Shown: positions 13,301-28,300, numbered from the stretch's first letter. The stretch is DNA of 64,000 bases from Branchiostoma floridae (GCF_000003815.2 NC_049980.1:31325470-31389469); one strand, 5' to 3'. The notes: generated by a model not told the origin, from the letters alone. Program-made: numbers and translations.

Positions 13301-16300
13301 CACAGTAGTGGACTACTAGATTCAGAACCACCCCCTATAGGTATTACATGTACACACTAAAATCAAGGAAGGCGACAAAGGAAACTCAAAATAGGCTGCA
13401 GACGCCTTACAGATGCAGCCTCTCGTAAAGTACAGTCACGGGATGAAGGCAGTCGTAAAAATTGTGCAAATGAGCTAGTAGATCAGAGTAGACCTGTGGA
13501 GGTGGGGTGATTAGGATAATGAGGGATCCAGACAACGCTTTACGCTAAATTCGGGATAGCTGACTACGTTTAATGTTAAATTTACGAAAGCTACTAACGC
13601 TTTACGCTTCATCCCAGTACAAATTACGTATTAGCTTCCCTACGAATTACGGGAAATTGAAAAGGCGTGCCTACGCTTTACGGAAAAGAGCATGCAGACC
13701 CTTTGGGGTGATTAGGATAATGGGACCTGAGTCTTGCCAACTACGTTGCCAGGAATGTCTACAGGTACATCTGTTCTCACTTAATTAAGGTTGATTAGGA
13801 AGTTCTCCGTCATCATTAAGGTTCCCTTTGCACTAGACAGCGATCCTGGGTGAGGGCCTGCACAGGTACTGAAACTGGACTTCTGTGAACCTTGGCTTCA
13901 TAATCAGAATGTGATCCAAGGTGTTGAAGTACATTTTGTATGATATGAAAAAAAGATTACAACAAAAACAAAAACTATAGATCCTTCACATGACTACAAA
14001 AAAGAGTATAAAAATACTACAAACACATAAAGCGTAAGAAAATTTGCTGTTAATATATGAAATTCGTTCATCGATCTGTCAAATCTTTACTAGTTCAGTA
14101 TATGGTCACAGCTTCTAGTGAAAAGGCTTGGGTGTAATGGACTGAAGATACACGTTGGACCAAAGATTTTGAGTTCCCTTTTGCTTCCACAAGGGATCCT
14201 GCATGTTGTTTTACGTAGAGCGTATAATGAAGAACAATGTACTTAATATGTAGTCTATTACACAAGACTATTTTAGTCTAGAAAATAACTCAAAGTCTTT
14301 GAGTTATTTTCTTTATAGACTTAAAGTACCTATAAGTACTTCTGATAGGGTTGTCTCCAGCTAAGACCTTTTTTTTTGTCCCACTCATTTTGTGGTACAT
14401 GTCATGAAGTTCAGATTTTTTAAAGCGATGGGGTGAAATTTTATGTCACAACAGCCAAACTTCTGTCTGGGGATGGAAGAACTTGACCTAGACCCTTGCG
14501 ACTTAGCAACAGGTCCATCTAGGTAAACCCTACTTATTGGCTTAAAGAATACAAGTATTGCATTTCCCTTGATAATCTTGTTGTTACTTGCTTTGACATT
14601 CTTTGCCAAGCAAAATTGCTGTGAAATATAGATTCTTTAAGGTTGCGTTCATTCCCCTTATCAAGGTACATTGTATTTCAATCATATCCATGCATAGTGC
14701 ACACGTTAAACTATGTCAGGAAGAAATTTATTTTTATTTGTCAGAAAAAAAAGCTGACAAGGATGTCTCTACCAGACCTATAGATTACAATGACTGTGGT
14801 CTTGCAATTTATTTTTATCTGTTGAAGAAAAAGCTCTCCCAGACCTATAGATTACAATGTGGTCTTGCATTTTTGCTTTCGCTCTCCCTGACCCACGAAC
14901 AAGAGCCACTTGATCCTTACTTTTTCCTGACATTAGAGATAACATTTCCATGACTCACTCCTGCACACACATGTACCACATGTGATTCCCATTGGCGAGG
15001 TCTTCTCTCTCCAGATGAAAGGTCCCCCCAGGCCCTAATTTAGCCCCTCTGTTTGGACTGTGCAGATGGGATTTTCATTGGAGACTTGTTAGGTGGGATT
15101 GCTGAGGAGATATTTCAGTGGTAGTGTTACTGCAGACTCAGCAGGTGCTGTCAGTGTGAGGTGGTCAGGAGCAGGGTGGGATGTCACAGGGCAGGGCACA
15201 GGGGGATGACTCATTGGGGCCAGGATTTTAACGGGGAGGGGGGGGGGGGGGGTTGGCTGGTTCTGGGCAGAATAGAATACTGTAAATGCAGAAATGTTCG
15301 CGGTGGATTAATGTTCACGGTTTTCGCGGGGACCGCAAACTTAAAACCACCGCAAATATATTATGTTATTAGACTGCAGTCTATGGTGTTACTGCAAAAT
15401 TAAATCCACCGCGAAAAGTCCTTTTTCCCGCTACCGCAAAATTAAATCCCCGCAAACTTAAATGCATTTACAGTAGAATTTTTTGGATAGGANNNNNNNN
15501 NNNNNNNNNNNNNNNNNNNNNNNNNNNNNNNNNNNNNNNNNNNNNNNNNNNNNNNNNNNNNNNNNNNNNNNNNNNNNNNNNNNNNNNNNNNNGATACTGC
15601 ATACAGGAAATAAGGTGTCCGCACTGTCTTTGCTTGTTTCACATGTTGGTTGCAATTGTAGGAGAAAATATTTGAAAAAGAAACCTTTTTTGCTGTGCAA
15701 TGTTGATGATTATCACGGTGGTGAAATCTGATGGACAAAACCACTTCCAAGAATGTTATAGTCATTATAGTCAGCATGTGTCTGCCTATGTCAGCAGTAT
15801 AGCATGTGTAAGTTTAGTCTCGTTGCCAGATTTTTTATTCAGGGCCTTCAGTGCACAAGCTAGCTCTCTTCAGCTTTGTGGCCAAGTCATGCCCCAAAGG
15901 AAATTTTTACCACAGACTATAGCCTGTCTGGCACCCAGGCTCGCCTGTCTGGGCCCTGGAAACAGTCTGGCATACAGGCTACCCCTTGTGGGCCCTGGAA
16001 ACAGTCTGGCGTACAGGCTACCCCTTGTAGGCCCTTTAGACAGTCTGGCATCCAGGCTAGTGTAGTTGTGACTGAAGGCCAAACTAATGTTGTTGTGTTA
16101 GCAGTGCCTAACTGCATTCAGGACATTCCCCCTGACTGTGGGATGTTTCTGTTGGGACCTAATTGTCACATACCTAGGGTGTAGGAATTGGAAGCAGGCT
16201 GCTGAAAGGATGCTTGCATAGACAAAGCAGTCTGACGATGTTTGGGGTAGCCTGGTCGCCATTCTCCTCTGGTCGGCTTAGGGGTGTTTTACCTGGCCCA

Positions 16301-19300
16301 GTCTGCTAAGCATCGCCCTTTTTCTGTCAGCCTATCTTTTTTTGCTGGACTTTTGAGTTTTCGCTGTAAATTAAACCAATCCCATAAATTTCTTCCCCGG
16401 CATGCACTTATGACCTGGGCAGGCTTGATAGTACACTCCCAGCGCCATAGACATAGCAGCGAGCTCCTGATGGTATGGTTACCGGGCCTTGTTTTGGCCA
16501 ACATGCTTTTAATAGTATGAAGTGCTGTATATACTTGTATGTTGGCATAAAAATGTATGACAGTGTATGAAAGTTTTTCAAGAGGGCACCTTCAAAGTCA
16601 CAACTGAATTTCAACTTTTAAAGAAATTTGAAAGGTCAGCATTTTTCTCAACATAGAGAAAATGTCATCATTGATGATGATTTGATGAAACAATGACAAG
16701 GCATTATTTTAGTCTTGGGACCTTCCCTGCGTTGAACTTGTCTAAGAAATTGTGTCCCTTCCAAGTTTTCATTTCAGCCCACAACTCTCTATTAGTCATG
16801 TCACAGGAAGTCCAAGCAGGAACAGAAACACGTACATACAAGGAAGAAAACAAGGTCGAAAGCTATGGTCATAAAGATATAGTCATATGAAGTCTGAATA
16901 CACTCGCTACCGTAAAAAAAAAGAAGAGTTTCCCCGGTTGTAATCAGATGGGTAACCCACATACCCAGGCTACCTTAAACTTGAAGATAGAGAACTTCCA
17001 GGTGCCATCCATGTAAGGGGAGGATGACAAGAAACATAAGTCATAAGCTAATCTCCAGGCAGATCATTTGTTGGCAAGATTGTCATGGTTTCTGACTGCC
17101 TGCCAAGATATCACACATATATATATTAACCCCTTTAAATAGATCTTGGTTGTCAGTCAGAGACTGTGACAGTCATGATTTTGCTTCCAAAGATCTGCTT
17201 CGAATTGGAGATACATGTAAATGTAGAAATGTGGGCAGTGGTTTTATGTTTACAGTTTTCGCAGTGGCCACTTCACTGCGAGTTTAAAACCACTGCAAAA
17301 ATTTATCCACGGTAGTAAGAAACTACAGTGCATGGTCCTATCGGGAACTAAAAACCGCCGCAAACAGTTCTTTTTCCCGCTACTGCGAAGTTATCTTAAG
17401 AGGAATAGGACTGGGGGTTTTCCTTGGTGATTCATATGTGAGTTTCCCAGGAAAACAGACAGCTTAATATTCCAGACCCCATGTATGAGGCAGTGTGACA
17501 GGATGTGACGATCAGCATTACTACTGGTTTATACAACAGGAAACTGATCCATGACTTTACTTTCTTCTCTTCCCTCCCAGGGGACATCTCAGGAAGAGGC
17601 TCGCCACCCCCGTACTCATTGGTACCACCCAGCTCAGATGTAAGTACCAGATGTGTGGACCTTGTGGGCTAAACCATTTTTGGGGGGTGGTATACTGGTG
17701 TGTTGTATGCTGTACTTGGCAGGGTGACAGACTAGCACCAGGGTTATCTAAACCTGTCACTCCCACTAGCAACTTCTCAGTTCAGGAGAGGATCGTTTGC
17801 TGACAGATCTGGGGACTGACGCAAGGTCTTTGCAGAACTATTTAAAGTAAGACTTACTAAGAGGAAATGAAGGAAAAGGGATGTTATAATAAGAGGTTTA
17901 CAAGATCAAGATCAGGTTTATACAAATGCTGAAATTCTAGGCTATTGGCATATATTACATGAAGGTACGGTATTTTTTTATTCTTTTGTCTCCTTTCAAC
18001 CTTTTGTGTAAATAGTACGTTAACTTTTCATTGTACCTCTCCTTACGAAGGATTTGCCATTAACTTCTTTGTGTCAAGCTCTTTTCTTTGTACGTGTGAA
18101 TCAGTAACCAGGGACTTATTGTAAAAAGTCAAAAGAAACTTTGGTCATTATTTTTCTGAACAATGTACAGTACTCTTACTTGTATCTAACAGGTACAGTA
18201 CTACCTGACTATTTAAAAATAACAGGAACCAAAATGTGGAGTATAGTTTCGCAAGAGTTTTTAAGGGGCTGTAAAGACATGCAAGTTATACTACTGTAGG
18301 CCATGTTCATTATCACACTGACAGGTGCTACACTTGTGTTACCCTGTCACCACCCCTGTCCTTGCCTCTTTCTTTATATGTGTGAATCAGTAACCAGGGA
18401 CTTATTGTTAAAAGTCCAAAGAAACTTCAGTCCTTATTTTTACTGAACAATGTACAGCACTACCTGACATAGTGACTAGGTAAAAATAACAGGATCCAAA
18501 ATGTTGAGTGTAGTTTTTCAAGACTTTGGTAGAGTAGTGATGGTAGTTGTTAGGAGAAGTACAACATATTATAATGGGCCATGTCAATTATCACACTGAC
18601 AGGCGCTACACTTGTGCTACCCTGTCACCACCCCAGTCCTTGCCTCCCAGGTAGTGTACCCCCCTCTCCCCTGCCTGTCCTATTGACCCAGCAGTGGTCC
18701 TGTCTGTAACTCATTACCAGCTCATGAGCCCAGGCGCTGGGCAGACTTGTTAATTCTCTCACCACCATATATGGCTGGGTGCTATAACTGTGCCCATCCT
18801 GTCCAGTGGCCCAGCCCCTCACAGTTGTACAGTACATACATGTAGAGGCAGGGTCTGGTGGTGGCTGGTGCTGGGAGTACTGTGTGCTGGGGATTAAGTA
18901 TGTGTGTTCAGGGGATACATAAGTCTGCTTAGATCTTGGTTGTATGTTGATCAAGTTTATTTTTTCCAAACTTGAACTCTTTATTTGCAAGTTGCATGAC
19001 ATTTCTTTCAAAGTAGGCTTTTTGGCATTGCTATGGCATACACATGTACTGTACCTTATGTGTTCAGGGGATATAGTCTACTAAGTTTGGTTGTATGTTG
19101 ATCAAGATTTTTTTTACGAACTCTTTGTTGTATGGCTTTTGTTTAGTTTAGACAATTTTATGGCATATTCTCTGCATAATTTGTGTTCTTTGGATGTGGT
19201 TTACTTTAGGTTAGCTTCTACATGTACATGTGTGTACAAAGTTTAGCAAGATTTTTTTTAAATTTCTTTCAAACAGAAATGCTTTGTTGCATGGCTTTTT

Positions 19301-22300
19301 TTTCAAAACTGTATAAGAGTAAGATATTTAAAAGAAAGGCAAAGAGTAAGACATGCTCATGTACTGTATCTCGTCTTAGGTTATCTGGGATTGATTTAAT
19401 CATTGCATTGCAGAGTATTTTCTTATCATGATAGGGATACAGCATAAATGAAGACATTGTTTTCGTTGGCCTTTGTATATGTCTAACCTCAGTTTTTTCC
19501 ACAATGTCATTTACCAACTCAGACGAACTTTCGTGTCTAACCTCAGTTTTTGTTCCCACAGCACATTTCCTCTGTCACCAACTTGATCGACTACTTGTGT
19601 CGCCTCCAGGTAAGAAGTTAATGGTTTTCATTTCCTTTCACTGAAACTTGATATGATAAGTGTAAGGGGACATCCTGGTACATTTCATCTCCCTGATTTC
19701 TTTGGCCCTGCATTTGACAACATTTTAACAAGAATGCCCAACTTAATTGCACAAAAGTCAAAATTTAGTCTCTTTCAGTCTTTGGTTTCCCTGAGAAGTA
19801 CAGTTGATGAATATAAGGCTTACTAAAATTTTCAAAAAGAAAAAACTTTCTGATTCAATACCTTTAACTGAAATATAGGCTACCAGTTTTCCATTGGTTA
19901 CAGGGTTAGGCACTAGGGGGTCCCTTCCAAGCAGAGGTTCGGCTCTGGCTGTTTTACGTGTTTTTAGCCGTTTTTATTGGGCTTTCTATTCATTAGGCTT
20001 TCTATTTTGTATCGTTTTCTTTACGTCTTGCGGCCAACCATGTTTGCATGTCAAGAAAACGGTACAAAATAGAAAGCCAGATAAAAATGGCTAAAAACAA
20101 GAAAGAAAAAACAGGAGCTAAACCTCTGAGAGTAGCAAGGGGATGGTTGATATCCTTCCCCCGAAATGATAACTCTACAAGCAGAGGTTAGGCTCCTGCT
20201 TTTTTTTTTTTTAGTTTTTTTTGTTGTCATTTTTTGGGGGCTTTCTGTTTTGTTATGTTTCTTAATGTCCGCCAGCCTAACCTGTGTGGGGACTGACCCC
20301 AGAGCGGACATCAAGAGGCATATCAAAGTAGAAAGCCAGATAAATATGACTAAAAAAACGTCAAAAAACAGCCGAAGCCTAACCTCTACTTGAAGAGTAA
20401 GAGAAAGGGGAAGAAACTCCATCTGATAAGTGTATAGGGAGCAGTTTTAATCCTGTGCTGGGTCAGAGCTAGCCTGGAGGAGTGTGTAGATCATGTGTCT
20501 CAGCTAAAAATGACAAAAAAACATCTTAAAAATAGCCGGAGCCAAACCTCTGCTTGGAGAGTAACTCCACATGATACTTAGTGTATAGGGAGCAGTTTTA
20601 ATCCTGTGCTGGGTCAGTGCTAGCCTGGAGGAGTGAGTAGATCATGTGTCCCAGCTGTGCAGGAGAGGGGAGAGAATGTACAGATAAGCAGGGATGTCTG
20701 CAGGGGATGACATGATGTGGGAAGACGTGGGGAGCACTGTAAAACTCGAAACGTTCGCGGCAGTTTTATTTACACGTTTTAGCTCCTCTGGGAATTCACA
20801 ACACCCCAAATATCCGTCTCACATGCATTACACAATTGTTTCAACAGCTAAACTTGAAATACCACGAAAACCTCCTTTTTGCCTTCTACGGAGAAGTTGA
20901 ACCATCGCGAAAGTAAATGAATTTACAGTAAGACAGGGGAAGTAAGATGTTGAAGGGCATCCCTGGTGTGGAGAGGCAGATTTCCTGTTACAGCTTCTCA
21001 AGTTTCTGAGATTACCTTCAAAAGGTGTTGTTCTCTTCCAGAAGGCTTTTCTTCTGTACTTGGGTACATGTCGACATGCAACTTTTGAAGAAAGTGTTTG
21101 TTTTGTTACTTCTGACAGTAGTCTCTTTGTTTTTCAGTCATGTTTTGTAAGTTGTAGTGAAAGTGTTATTAATTGACTTTTCCTTTCATTTGTCCCTACA
21201 GTCCACCATCTCACAGCAGGACACTGCATTAGAAAGGTGAGCTTCTTTTTTCCTTTATGGGGATTACTACATAGCCTGGTTACCAAACCCCAGCCCGATC
21301 TCAAGTATCTATCGTGCAGGGGTCTGGCCGGATGGGATAGGAACTCTTCTCAATTTTGCACCTTATAGTGGGCAAAAAACCCCACCAATAGAACAACACA
21401 GGATCAGCAGGAGGTAATTACACCTCTGCCATGATTGGTTAAAGACCCCCAACTGTACTATTTGAATCCATAACGTAGCTGATTCGCTACTGTGATAGCC
21501 TGCTGACCAACTGTGGTGTGTTGTAGCTGGCTACCTGTGGTGAGAGTGGTCATCAATCCTAGGTTCTCCTCCCACTGATCAACGGGCCTTCAAGAACCTT
21601 TCTACAGCCATGTTGCCAGACCCCAACACGAAAGATATATCTTGAGGTTGGGGTATGGAATCCAGGCTAATTACTACATTGTGTACATTTTTATTGATTT
21701 TCTTGTCCTAAGCAAACTGGGTCATTTGGCTGGAGATCTTCACATCTTCGCGGAGATAAGGTAAAGCTACAAGCTGTAGCATACCTAATCTCCAAGCAGA
21801 TGTAAGGATCCTACTCATTCTTGATCTAGGTTTCCAAGTCATTTAGTGCTATCACTTTCCGTAGTATTGGATCTTTTGATAGGTCACTTTTTACTGAAAC
21901 ATAAAGGTCTAAAAGCTCTGAAACAACTTACAGTTGTGACCCAAGAAGACTTAGGCTTAGTAAACTCAGGTGACAGGTCTCAATGATCCTTGATGCTTGT
22001 GTTAACCAATAAATGGGAAAAAAAATCATTTAGAGGGCCACAAAAAAGGGGTCACATTGGCAAGGTGGTTCTAATGTAAAGGTGCTCAATTATTAAGATT
22101 TGGTTGTATTCCGGGGCAAAAGCTGCTTGAAATACAATGAATGAAGTCTCTACAAATTTAAACTTGGGGCTATCACAATGTTAATGTTCCCTACAGTACA
22201 AATGTAGGTTCTGATCAAAGAAGACTGAATTCTTCAGAGATCTCTCTAGAGTTTAATAGAAGTCTCTGTAATTATGTTGTTTCCTGGGGCATACAGTCGT

Positions 22301-25300
22301 TCGGTCTAGTTTATTTGTTAGGGGAAATTTGCTGGCCGGCGTTCACACCTCCAAGGGTTTCCTGGCAGCTCCTTGTGAAGTCCTGAGGTCCATGTGTGGG
22401 ACCCTGGCCTCCCACAGCTGTGCTGTCACTCAGGTTTGCTCAGGACCCAAATCCAAGTCTGTCCGTGAGAACTGGTGTGCTCACGGGGAGGTGCGAAGTT
22501 CACATGTAAATACCATCATAAGGGCTGCGAAGTGGAGTCCTGTGTGGCTTTATGAAGGATTGAAGAAACAAGTCTGTGACTGACATAAAAAATCATCTCG
22601 CTTTCGTAGTAGGAACAACCAAAGGATTTATTCTAAGTTCAAGGACAGTTTTTCTTTTCTATTTGCTTTTGGACAGACGAGGACAATGTGGCACTGCACT
22701 CAAGTTTGAAACTTATATTAACTTATATTATATACACGGTACAGACAGAAGGTAAAGGTAGTCTTTTACCTCCCCGACCGAAGTCAGGTACCATTACACC
22801 TGGTGAAGTGAGGAAAGTCGTGTAGAGTGCCTTTCCCAAGGGCACGTCGGGGGCACATGTAAACACAATCGTAAGGGCTGCGAAGTGGAGAGTCTAGTGT
22901 CTTTATGAAGGATTTGAACAAGGAGGTTGATTTGAAGAAACAAGTCTGTGACTGTCATCAAAAATCATCTCAATATGGCAGTGAGAAAAGTCAAAGGATT
23001 ATTCCAAGTTCAACGGCAGTTCAAGATGTCTATCGTCGCATTATTGCAATGAGAACAAAAAAGGAATACTCCCATCATTATTACTTGCTTGTGAACTTGA
23101 TGTGTCTATGAAAAGGGTACTAGTAGTTCGCTGACAGGACTCTGCTTTAGGCCTTCAAGTACATCTGTGCGAGAAGTGCTGAGTGTCATATAAAACATCA
23201 AAACTCATCGCCTTTTTATTGGGGTGAAGGATTATTCCAAAATGTTGCATGACCTACTTCTAGTTATGTTGTTAAAATAACCCTGATAAAACTGTTCCCA
23301 CCACAATGATAAGGTGATGAGTTTTTATGTTTAATTGACACTCAGCACTTTTTTTGATGGGTTCGATTATGGTCAGCAGTTTTTGCACAGATTTGTTTAT
23401 TATCAAGGCCCAGACCCAGAGTTGTGTCATCAAGAACCTGTTTGTTCATAAAGACATGTGAAGTTCACAAGTCAGTACCATGGGGTTAATCTTTTTATCT
23501 GTTTTGCGCGTTATCACCACATTGACAACTTTTGAAAATGGACAGAAACTTTGCGCAGGAGTCCTGTGCTTCCATTGTGGAATGAGTTTGAAAATAGTGC
23601 CAAAATTCATTTTCTATCATTTTCATCCATGTTTGCCCAGCTCAGTTTTCCTGTCACTGCTTTGCAGTGGGGCCCTATGGCAATGTTGACAGAAGACTTG
23701 TTTATTGTTTCCTTTTTAACCAATTGATTGTGTGCAGCAAGAAGCTGTAAACTTTAGTGAAACAAAAACAATCTCATTCTTTGGCACCCATCAAAGCTAA
23801 TATCTCTACATTACAGTCCTCAACTTTGTGTTCAGTATTTTAAAAGTTGATACTTCTGCTAGTACTCTTAGTCTATATGTTAGGTTCATCGGTTTAGGTT
23901 GTCCACAGCTTTCACTCGTCACATTAATCCCAGATGAAGCCCTTTACGCAAGAACATTCCAAGACACAAGGACATATGAAGGTCGTGTATCTGTCAGAAG
24001 ATATGTGTCAAGTTCACAGGCGACCACATCCCTCCAATATCTCCATGGAAACATGCAGTCTGCAGTTACCAACTGTTACGTAATTGATCCTTCAAGGCCA
24101 CATCGTTGTCCTTTATTGGTTCTCGCCGTATCTCGTATGTTATAAAATGCTGATAACCTGCAAGATCACTGAAAAATCAATGTGGAGGTGGTCCTTATGT
24201 AGAGGTTTGACTGTATATCAATGGCCAGGCGGTCCTTATGTAGAGGTGGTCACTTGTACAGGTTTGACTGTATATCAATGGCCAGGCGGTCCTTATGTAG
24301 AGGTGGTCACTAGTACAGGTTTGACTGTATTTTGATTACCAGGTGGTCCTTCTGGTTTGACTGTATGTCAGTGTTCATATTCATTGTGGTCCTTATGTAG
24401 AGGTGGTTACTTACATGTTAAAGGTTTGGCTGTATATCAATGGTCAGGTGGTCCTTATGTAGGGGTGGTTACTAGTACATGATTGACTGTATATCAATGA
24501 CCAGATGATCCTTTAATATGTAGAGGTGGTCACTTGAACAGGTTTGACTGTTTCCCCAAACATGAGCCCTAGTTGTTATCTGCGTGTGTTGTCTATCTGT
24601 GTTGTAGAGGTGGTCACTTGAAAGTTGTTTGACTGTATACATGTCAATAAGTTGTTCCTTGTGTGAGGAAGTCAGTTGTACAGGCTTGACTGTATATCAA
24701 TGGCCAGGTGGTCCTAATGGCAGAGGTGCATGGTCACTTGTACAGGTTTGACTGTTTTCCCAAACATGGGCCCTAGTTTTTATCCGCGTGTGTTGTCTAT
24801 CTGTGTTGGTAAGCCTGACCCATCTGTCAGCATCTGACTGCTGTGGGCTCGCCCTAGCCAACCTGTCAGGACAAATTTCCTGTCTTAACACCAGCTGTCA
24901 GTCGAACAGCATCTTTTCTTAAGTCTTAGAATCAGAGGGCTTTTCTTAGGTCTTAAGCAGGGCTGTCTCCAAGACCCGTCCTTCCGGCCCGAAAATTTGC
25001 TTCTTGGGAAGGACAAAGTTTCACCCTGTTTATCCAGAAAAGTTCAACTTCAGCCCACTCGATTGAAACATTATCATATCAAAACTTAATATGCTAGCCC
25101 GTATTGTTAGTTTTTAGCAATTAGGATGTTAAGTTTGAATCTATACATTTATTTTGTTCTTTGTATAATAGTTGCTGCCACACATTGTTTTGTGTACAAT
25201 TGTTGTTCAATAATCCAAGGAAGTTCATTCATTCACTGGCAAGAAACTGATGAAAATGCGCCAAGATAAGGCCATATGTCACCCCTGGTAAAATAAGATA

Positions 25301-28300
25301 AAAACAAACAAACAAACAAAATGTATATGTTCATAAGCTCAAAATGACAGATTTGGCAACGAAAAGTGAAACCAAACAATGAGTGGGATGGAAAAAATTG
25401 AAAGCTTGTGACAGCCCTGGTCTTCAGATTGGTTTCATCCTGACTACGATATCGCATGGGTGTCGTATTTGTTGACATTCCATTCACGTGAAGAGAAAAA
25501 CATTTGCCTAGACGACAACATTCATACCAGTCCTATAGTCCCAGGGAGTCCTTGTTTATGTTGGTGTCAATGTTTTTGCCTGCGGCAGTGGAGGAATAGT
25601 AGTATATTAAAGCAGCATCGGTAGCACTGTGCACCAAATGTAACTGTCCGTTATGTCACCTCGCATTTTCTGTAAGTCCCCAGCTGTAAATTTTCTCCCA
25701 CTGATTCCTTAGAAGCCAGTGTACATGTTGTTGATTTTTGTTGTCATTGTAAGTTGAAGAATTCAGTTTCATGTCACGAACTTCAGATTTTTTGGATGGA
25801 CATCAAGCAAATTTTTGCCTTGGAAGGGAAGGACGGGTGCTGGAGACAACCCTGATACAAGGACCGGAAGCTAAATTGAAAAAGTCTTGATAAAAAAAAC
25901 TTAAAGCATCCAGAGCACTTTGCACCGATGTAACAATTCAGTTTCATGTCACGAACTTCAGATTTTTTGGATGGACATCAAGAAAATTTTTGTCTCGGAA
26001 GGGAAGGACGGGTGCTGGAGACAACCCTGATATTACAAGGACTTGAAAAAGTCTTGTAAAAAGTCTTAGATCATCGGGAGCACTTTGCACTGATGTAACA
26101 GTGATGTCGCCTCATATTTTCTGTAGGGACAAGGTTCAGGCCAAACCGGTGCAATGGCCTAGTGGTTAGAGTGTTCGCCTTGCATTCTGTACTCAGGTCG
26201 TGAGTTCGATCCCCGGCCGAGTCATACCAAAGACTTTAAAAATGGTACATGCTGCTTTCTCTGCTTAGCACTCAGCACTAATGAGGAAGAGTATGGAAGT
26301 TAAACACACATCACTACCAGCGGACCAGCCCCCTGCTGTAGTGACTTGCACATGTGTGGCCCAAGGGCTACAGAAATGGAGATGGGCGCCACGCCACCCC
26401 TACGCATCTGTTACTGATGTACGGGCAACTTTAACTTTAACAAGGTTCAGCCTTCAGAAGCTAACTTGAGAAAGTCTTTTAAACAAGTTTTAAAGCTTTG
26501 TGAGCACTTTGCACTGATGTAACCGTGATGTCGCGTTGTGTTTCTGTAGGTACAAGGTTCAGTTGATGGAACCTAACTTGAGAAAGTCTTTATAAAAAAA
26601 GACTTAAAGCATCTGGTCCAGGAGTACTCTGCACTGATGTAACGGTTAAGTCACGTTGTGTTTTCTGTAGGTACAAGGTTCAGTTGCTGGAAGCCAAATT
26701 GAGAAAGTTGATGGAAGCTAACTTGAGAAAATCTTTTATAAAAAGTCTCAAAGCATGTGGTCCAGGAGTACAGTACTTTGCAGTGATGTAACCGTGATGT
26801 CGCCTTGTGTTTCCTGTAGGTACAAGGTTCAGCCGTTGGAAGCTAACTTGAGAAAGTCTTTTAATAAAAGTCTTACAGCTTCGAGAGCACTTTGCACTGA
26901 TATAACCATGAAGTCACCTTGTGTTTTTTGTAGGTATACAACAAGTTTCAGCTGCTGGAAACTACTAGTAACTTTAGAAAGTCTTTTCAAAAAAGCACTT
27001 TGCACTGATGTAACCGTGATATCACTCTCGTCGTGTTTTCTGTAGGTACAAGGTTCAGTTGCTGGAAGCCAAATTGAGAAAGTCTTTTATAAAATGTCTT
27101 AAAGCACGTGGACCAGGAGTACAGTACTTTGCACTGATGTAACCGTGATGTCGCTTTGTGTTTTCTGTAGGTACAAGGTTCAGTTGCTGGAAGGAACTTA
27201 AGAAAGTCTTTCAAAAGTCTTAAAGCATTGGGAGGAAACGTGATATCACCTTGTGTTTTTTGTAGGTACAAGGTTCAGTTGCTGGAAGCGAACGAGCGGA
27301 TATCCAAGTACCAGCAGGTCCAGGAGAAGGAGAGTAAACGGAGCGTGGAGAAACAACTGGAGGAACTCAGACAACTCCAGGTAAGGAGTGCTCATTCTCA
27401 CCTTTTTAGCAATGGCACATTCTGTGGTGTATTTAAACAATTCATCGAGCCCCTGCCAGACATCCATCCTACTATTTTGCAGAGGAAAATGTTGAGGAAA
27501 ACTTTAACCTACATTTTGTTTATTATGGATTAGAACTATTTGTTTTGTCAGATACCTGTAAGAATTAACTTGATTCAGGCTTGTAGATTGTTTAAGATAA
27601 TTTTTACAACCAGTCTTCAAGCTTTGATTTTGAATAAGAAATGACTGATTGATTGCATTGGCAATAGTGTCATTACATCTGTCATCCTTACTATGAATGC
27701 AATCTTGTATCATTGTATCCTGAACTGTTTAATGAAATTAGTGTACAGTTCTTAAGAAAAACTGTAATCAAACCTATAAGCAAAAGTATAGTTCTGTTAC
27801 GGAGAATGTCTCATTCAGTGATTTTCCCCCCTGCAGGACCAGTTGAGTCGAGAGCGGCACCAGTGGGAGAAGCAGAAGAAGAGGAAGGAGCGGGAACTGC
27901 AGAAGGAGGTGGAGTCCCTGGAGGAGGAGCGGTCCGAGTTCCAGCGCGAGAGAGAACACTTCCGTGTGAACGCGCACCACCACCACCACTCCACCAGAGA
28001 CATGGGGAACAGTGGTTCGCAGGGACAGTACCGGTCGGTGTCCAGCGCCAGCTACGGCGAGGAGGATATCTGGATTGTAAGGACTACCGGCGAGGGGAGC
28101 GACAACGACGGATCTTCTTCCAGTGCCTTCTACCCGAGCCCGGTTTCCGACAGCGGACTGTCAAACGAGACGCCGCCGGGCACGCTCGAGAGGCACAGCT
28201 CGACGGCCTCCCTCTCGCGCAAGACGAGCTCCAAACACATCCACGAAGTGCCTCCGCATCTCATGAGCGCCACCAACCAGGAAGCAATACGGCAGCGGCC

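Larger units (their letters stand above)
12453..17580 (+). other. RhoGEF intron, 5.1 kb
   Basis: No exon recognised. It holds a CTACGCTTTACG-rich stretch (13530-13690), a direct repeat at 14725-14870 (CAGACCTATAGATTACAATG twice), the MITE at 15280-15473, an N run, the 50-bp repeat units at 15927-16060 and a degenerate MITE at 17217-17397. Confidence 0.6.
21237..27265 (+). other. RhoGEF intron, 6 kb, mostly repeats
   Basis: Contains direct repeats (22490-22970), the minisatellite (24175-24755), an inverted-repeat element (24957-25855), the SINE and the exon-edge array. The stretch 23000-24100 shows nothing I can name. Confidence 0.6.

Noticed and set aside
15700-16065. Frame containing repeated SLAYRLPLVGPG-like units
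   Set aside because: Translation of three tandem 50-bp MITE-end units, not a protein repeat under selection.
20051-20422. 123-codon minus-strand frame with Leu/Phe-rich ends
   Set aside because: Lies across foldback repeats. The apparent membrane-like segments come from T-rich hairpin arms.
24175-24755. CRISPR-like regular repeats
   Set aside because: Units are contiguous and diverged with no unique spacers. The context is a eukaryotic intron.
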